From the NCBI RefSeq assembly GCF_005049105.1, contig NZ_SUKA01000001.1, positions 558,001-622,000 of the forward strand: DNA of 64,000 bases. The letters run 5' to 3'. The position numbers and the translations under genes were made by a program. The notes under the pieces were generated by a model, which worked only from the letters and a program-made list of their open reading frames with translations, had not been told where the DNA came from and ran no database searches. The DNA comes from Sphingobacterium alkalisoli (lineage in GTDB: Bacteria > Bacteroidota > Bacteroidia > Sphingobacteriales > Sphingobacteriaceae). Shown here in pieces: positions 62,295 through 64,000 of this stretch; the first letter of the stretch is position 1, and each line of letters opens with the position of its first letter.

Positions 62295-64000
62295 TTATAA
62301 TTTGATATTCACACCAAAGCTGATCACCCGTTGAATAGGATAAGCTGTATTACTATAGATTTCCGGATCCAGCCTATCATACGGTGTGGTGGTAAACAGA
62401 TTTTGTGCGTTTGCGAAAACACGCAATGCCGAAACGTTGATTCTTTTGCTTAATGCAAATGGAAACGTATAGCCAACATCCACATTGCGAACGCGCAAAT
62501 AAGCCCCCGAACGTGTCCAATAGCTGGAGTTGTTCAAATACGGCGTGTTTGTCGGATCCAGACCAATGGTTAGACGAGGGTACGTAGCTGTGGCGCCCGT
62601 TTCTGGAGTCCATCTGCCTAGCATGTAGCTATATCCCTGTTTATCGCCATCACTACCAAAAGAATAATCCGTCTGTTGATAAGTTCGGTTTGTCACTCCC
62701 TGAAGCAATATACTACAGTCGAATCCGGCGACATTAAAACCTAGTGTTGTCCCAAAATAAAGAATAGGCTCTGTGTTTCCGATCGCCGTCTGATCATATA
62801 TGTTAATCGCACCATCGCCGTTGAGGTCGATCAATTTGACGTCTCCTGGATATACTACATTCCCAGCCAACTTTGGTGCCGCATCCGCCTCTTCCTGTGT
62901 TTGTATCAAACCATCCGCTTGATAGCCAAATGTTTGTCCTATCGGCATACCTGTACGGTGGTTCCAAGGGTATTGCTGGTAAATTTCATTCATGTAAAGC
63001 ACTTCCGTGCGCATACGTGAAACATTCGCCGCTATAAAATAGTTGAAGCCGCCAACCCGATTCTGATAGGTCACTTCCAGTTCTTGCCCTTCATACAGAT
63101 TTTTGCCAATATTCTCATTTGGATAGCCTATGCCGATCAGCTCGATCGTCGACCCACGTTGTTGTAACAGATCGGAGTAGCTGTCGCGAAAATAAGCCGC
63201 ATTCAATTTGAACATAGACTTCCATAGGGAAATATCCAATCCTACATTAAGTTTGCTTCCCTTTTCCCAGGTTGCATCCACATTTGCCAAGCCCTTTTCG
63301 ACCATGCTGTTCACATAACTGTATTCCGAGCCAAACCTATAGCCGTCGCTACCCCCCTGGCCATACGAAGTGCGCCAGCTGTAATACCCCAATGCGCCTT
63401 CATTGGTGTTGCCCGTGTGTCCGTAAGTAGCCTTTAACTTCAACTGGTCCAACCACTCAGACTGATCTGCCAGGAAAGACTCCCGTGCCATGTCCCAACC
63501 AAGACCTGCGGCATAAAACAGCCCAAATCGATTTCCAGGTTGAAAGCGATTGAAACCCGAGTAATTCAGTGCCAATTCAGCAAAGTATTTATTGTCGTAT
63601 GCGTAACTACCGGTCGCGGCAATATTCGTATAGATCGATGGTAGGTCGAACTGGTAGTTCGATGTTTGTTGATCCACGAAGATTTTTCCGCCAATCTGGT
63701 GTACACCACCGATGTGTGTATCGTAACCAAGCGCGCCCTGGAAATAGAAAAAGTTAGCAGTTGATGTTGTGGAGAATGCGTTAGGTTGGTCGGCAATGTC
63801 ACCAAAACGAACGTAAGTCAGGTCGCCTTGTTCATTATTACGTACGTCGAAAACGGGCTGCCTGCGGTTTCGGTCCACCAAGCTAGACGAGGTAGAAGAA
63901 ACATTCACTTTCCCTTGCGCATATAAACCAGGCAACCAACTGTCAAATTTATATTTTAGATCAAGGTTTGCCAAAATATCCCGTGTGTTGTCCAGTAGAT
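62295..64000 (-). CDS. SusC-like TonB-linked transporter, C-terminal part
   Basis: The C-terminal ~568 residues of a SusC-family protein; the frame is open to the window edge, so the signal peptide and plug domain lie outside. Barrel motifs include FAELALNYSGFNRF, the DLNGDGAINIYDQ loop and the family-type end PYDRLDPEIYSNTAYPIQRVISFGVNIKL (cited in pieces: PYDRLDPEIYSN, YPIQRVISFG). It precedes SusD by 17 bp, forming a standard pair. A TTG at 63974 is internal and not the real start. Confidence 0.92.
   Translation of the reverse strand, partial: LLDNTRDILANLDLKYKFDSWLPGLYAQGKVNVSSTSSSLVDRNRRQPVFDVRNNEQGDLTYVRFGDIADQPNAFSTTSTANFFYFQGALGYDTHIGGVHQIGGKIFVDQQTSNYQFDLPSIYTNIAATGSYAYDNKYFAELALNYSGFNRFQPGNRFGLFYAAGLGWDMARESFLADQSEWLDQLKLKATYGHTGNTNEGALGYYSWRTSYGQGGSDGYRFGSEYSYVNSMVEKGLANVDATWEKGSKLNVGLDISLWKSMFKLNAAYFRDSYSDLLQQRGSTIELIGIGYPNENIGKNLYEGQELEVTYQNRVGGFNYFIAANVSRMRTEVLYMNEIYQQYPWNHRTGMPIGQTFGYQADGLIQTQEEADAAPKLAGNVVYPGDVKLIDLNGDGAINIYDQTAIGNTEPILYFGTTLGFNVAGFDCSILLQGVTNRTYQQTDYSFGSDGDKQGYSYMLGRWTPETGATATYPRLTIGLDPTNTPYLNNSSYWTRSGAYLRVRNVDVGYTFPFALSKRINVSALRVFANAQNLFTTTPYDRLDPEIYSNTAYPIQRVISFGVNIKL

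Noticed and set aside
1..64000. CRISPR arrays, tRNA genes, rRNA and insertion sequences
   Set aside because: No regularly spaced repeats, cloverleaf-type sequences, transposase genes or terminal repeats were noticed on either strand. Small elements could still be missed by eye.

Overview
The window looks like the chromosome of a Bacteroidota member, most likely order Sphingobacteriales, family Sphingobacteriaceae. The genus cannot be fixed from sequence alone. Supporting signs are an S16 protein with a long acidic/Ala-rich tail, promoters of the TAnnTTTG type, a GLPGLI protein paired with an outer-membrane barrel, a large DUF2723 membrane protein, and several SusC/SusD outer-membrane uptake pairs with their lipoproteins. 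No tRNA, rRNA, CRISPR array or intact insertion sequence was seen.

Positions 1-28400 are mostly housekeeping. In order they hold a partial UvrD/RecB-like helicase; rpsP-rimM; metF behind a SAM-I riboswitch; a DUF2723 membrane protein; glnS; a degenerate FAD-oxidoreductase-like exported protein; a beta carbonic anhydrase with a SulP transporter; a HerA-like ATPase; a sugar nucleotidyltransferase; dnaK; and a GLPGLI/outer-membrane-barrel pair. These are followed by small enzymes (thioredoxin-like, YjbR-like, SMP-30, HAD phosphatase), a TetR-like regulator, a cold-shock-domain fusion, an exported superoxide dismutase, a lipid kinase and surE.

From about 28480 the window becomes accessory. A tight four-gene operon (28729-36986) encodes only exported enzymes: an Asp/Glu-racemase homologue with a signal peptide and both catalytic cysteines, a penicillin-acylase-type Ntn hydrolase, an S9 serine peptidase, and a fusion of two serine beta-lactamase/D-peptidase-type domains. 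The next operon (37241-44823) is SusC-SusD plus two lipoproteins (DUF4959/5126/5000-like and DUF4998-like). About 168 bp of upstream DNA is shared by these two operons, with conserved blocks at nearly the same spacing, so they are probably co-regulated. My main proposal is that they form one envelope module that binds, imports and breaks down an acylated or D-amino-acid-containing peptide (lipopeptide, muropeptide, beta-lactam or poly-glutamate). That is inference; the substrate is unknown.

A second paralogous SusC-SusD-lipoprotein-lipoprotein block lies at 46169-54292, separated from the first by an SDR reductase and a small remnant of a DUF4143-type ATPase gene. A third cluster on the minus strand (64000 down to 54401) reads SusC (partial)-SusD-SusC-Lgt-like enzyme-ricin/beta-propeller lipoprotein. 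It has a second SusC without its own SusD, and an Lgt paralogue whose signature motif is altered. No glycoside hydrolase, polysaccharide lyase or sulfatase was recognised in the accessory half.
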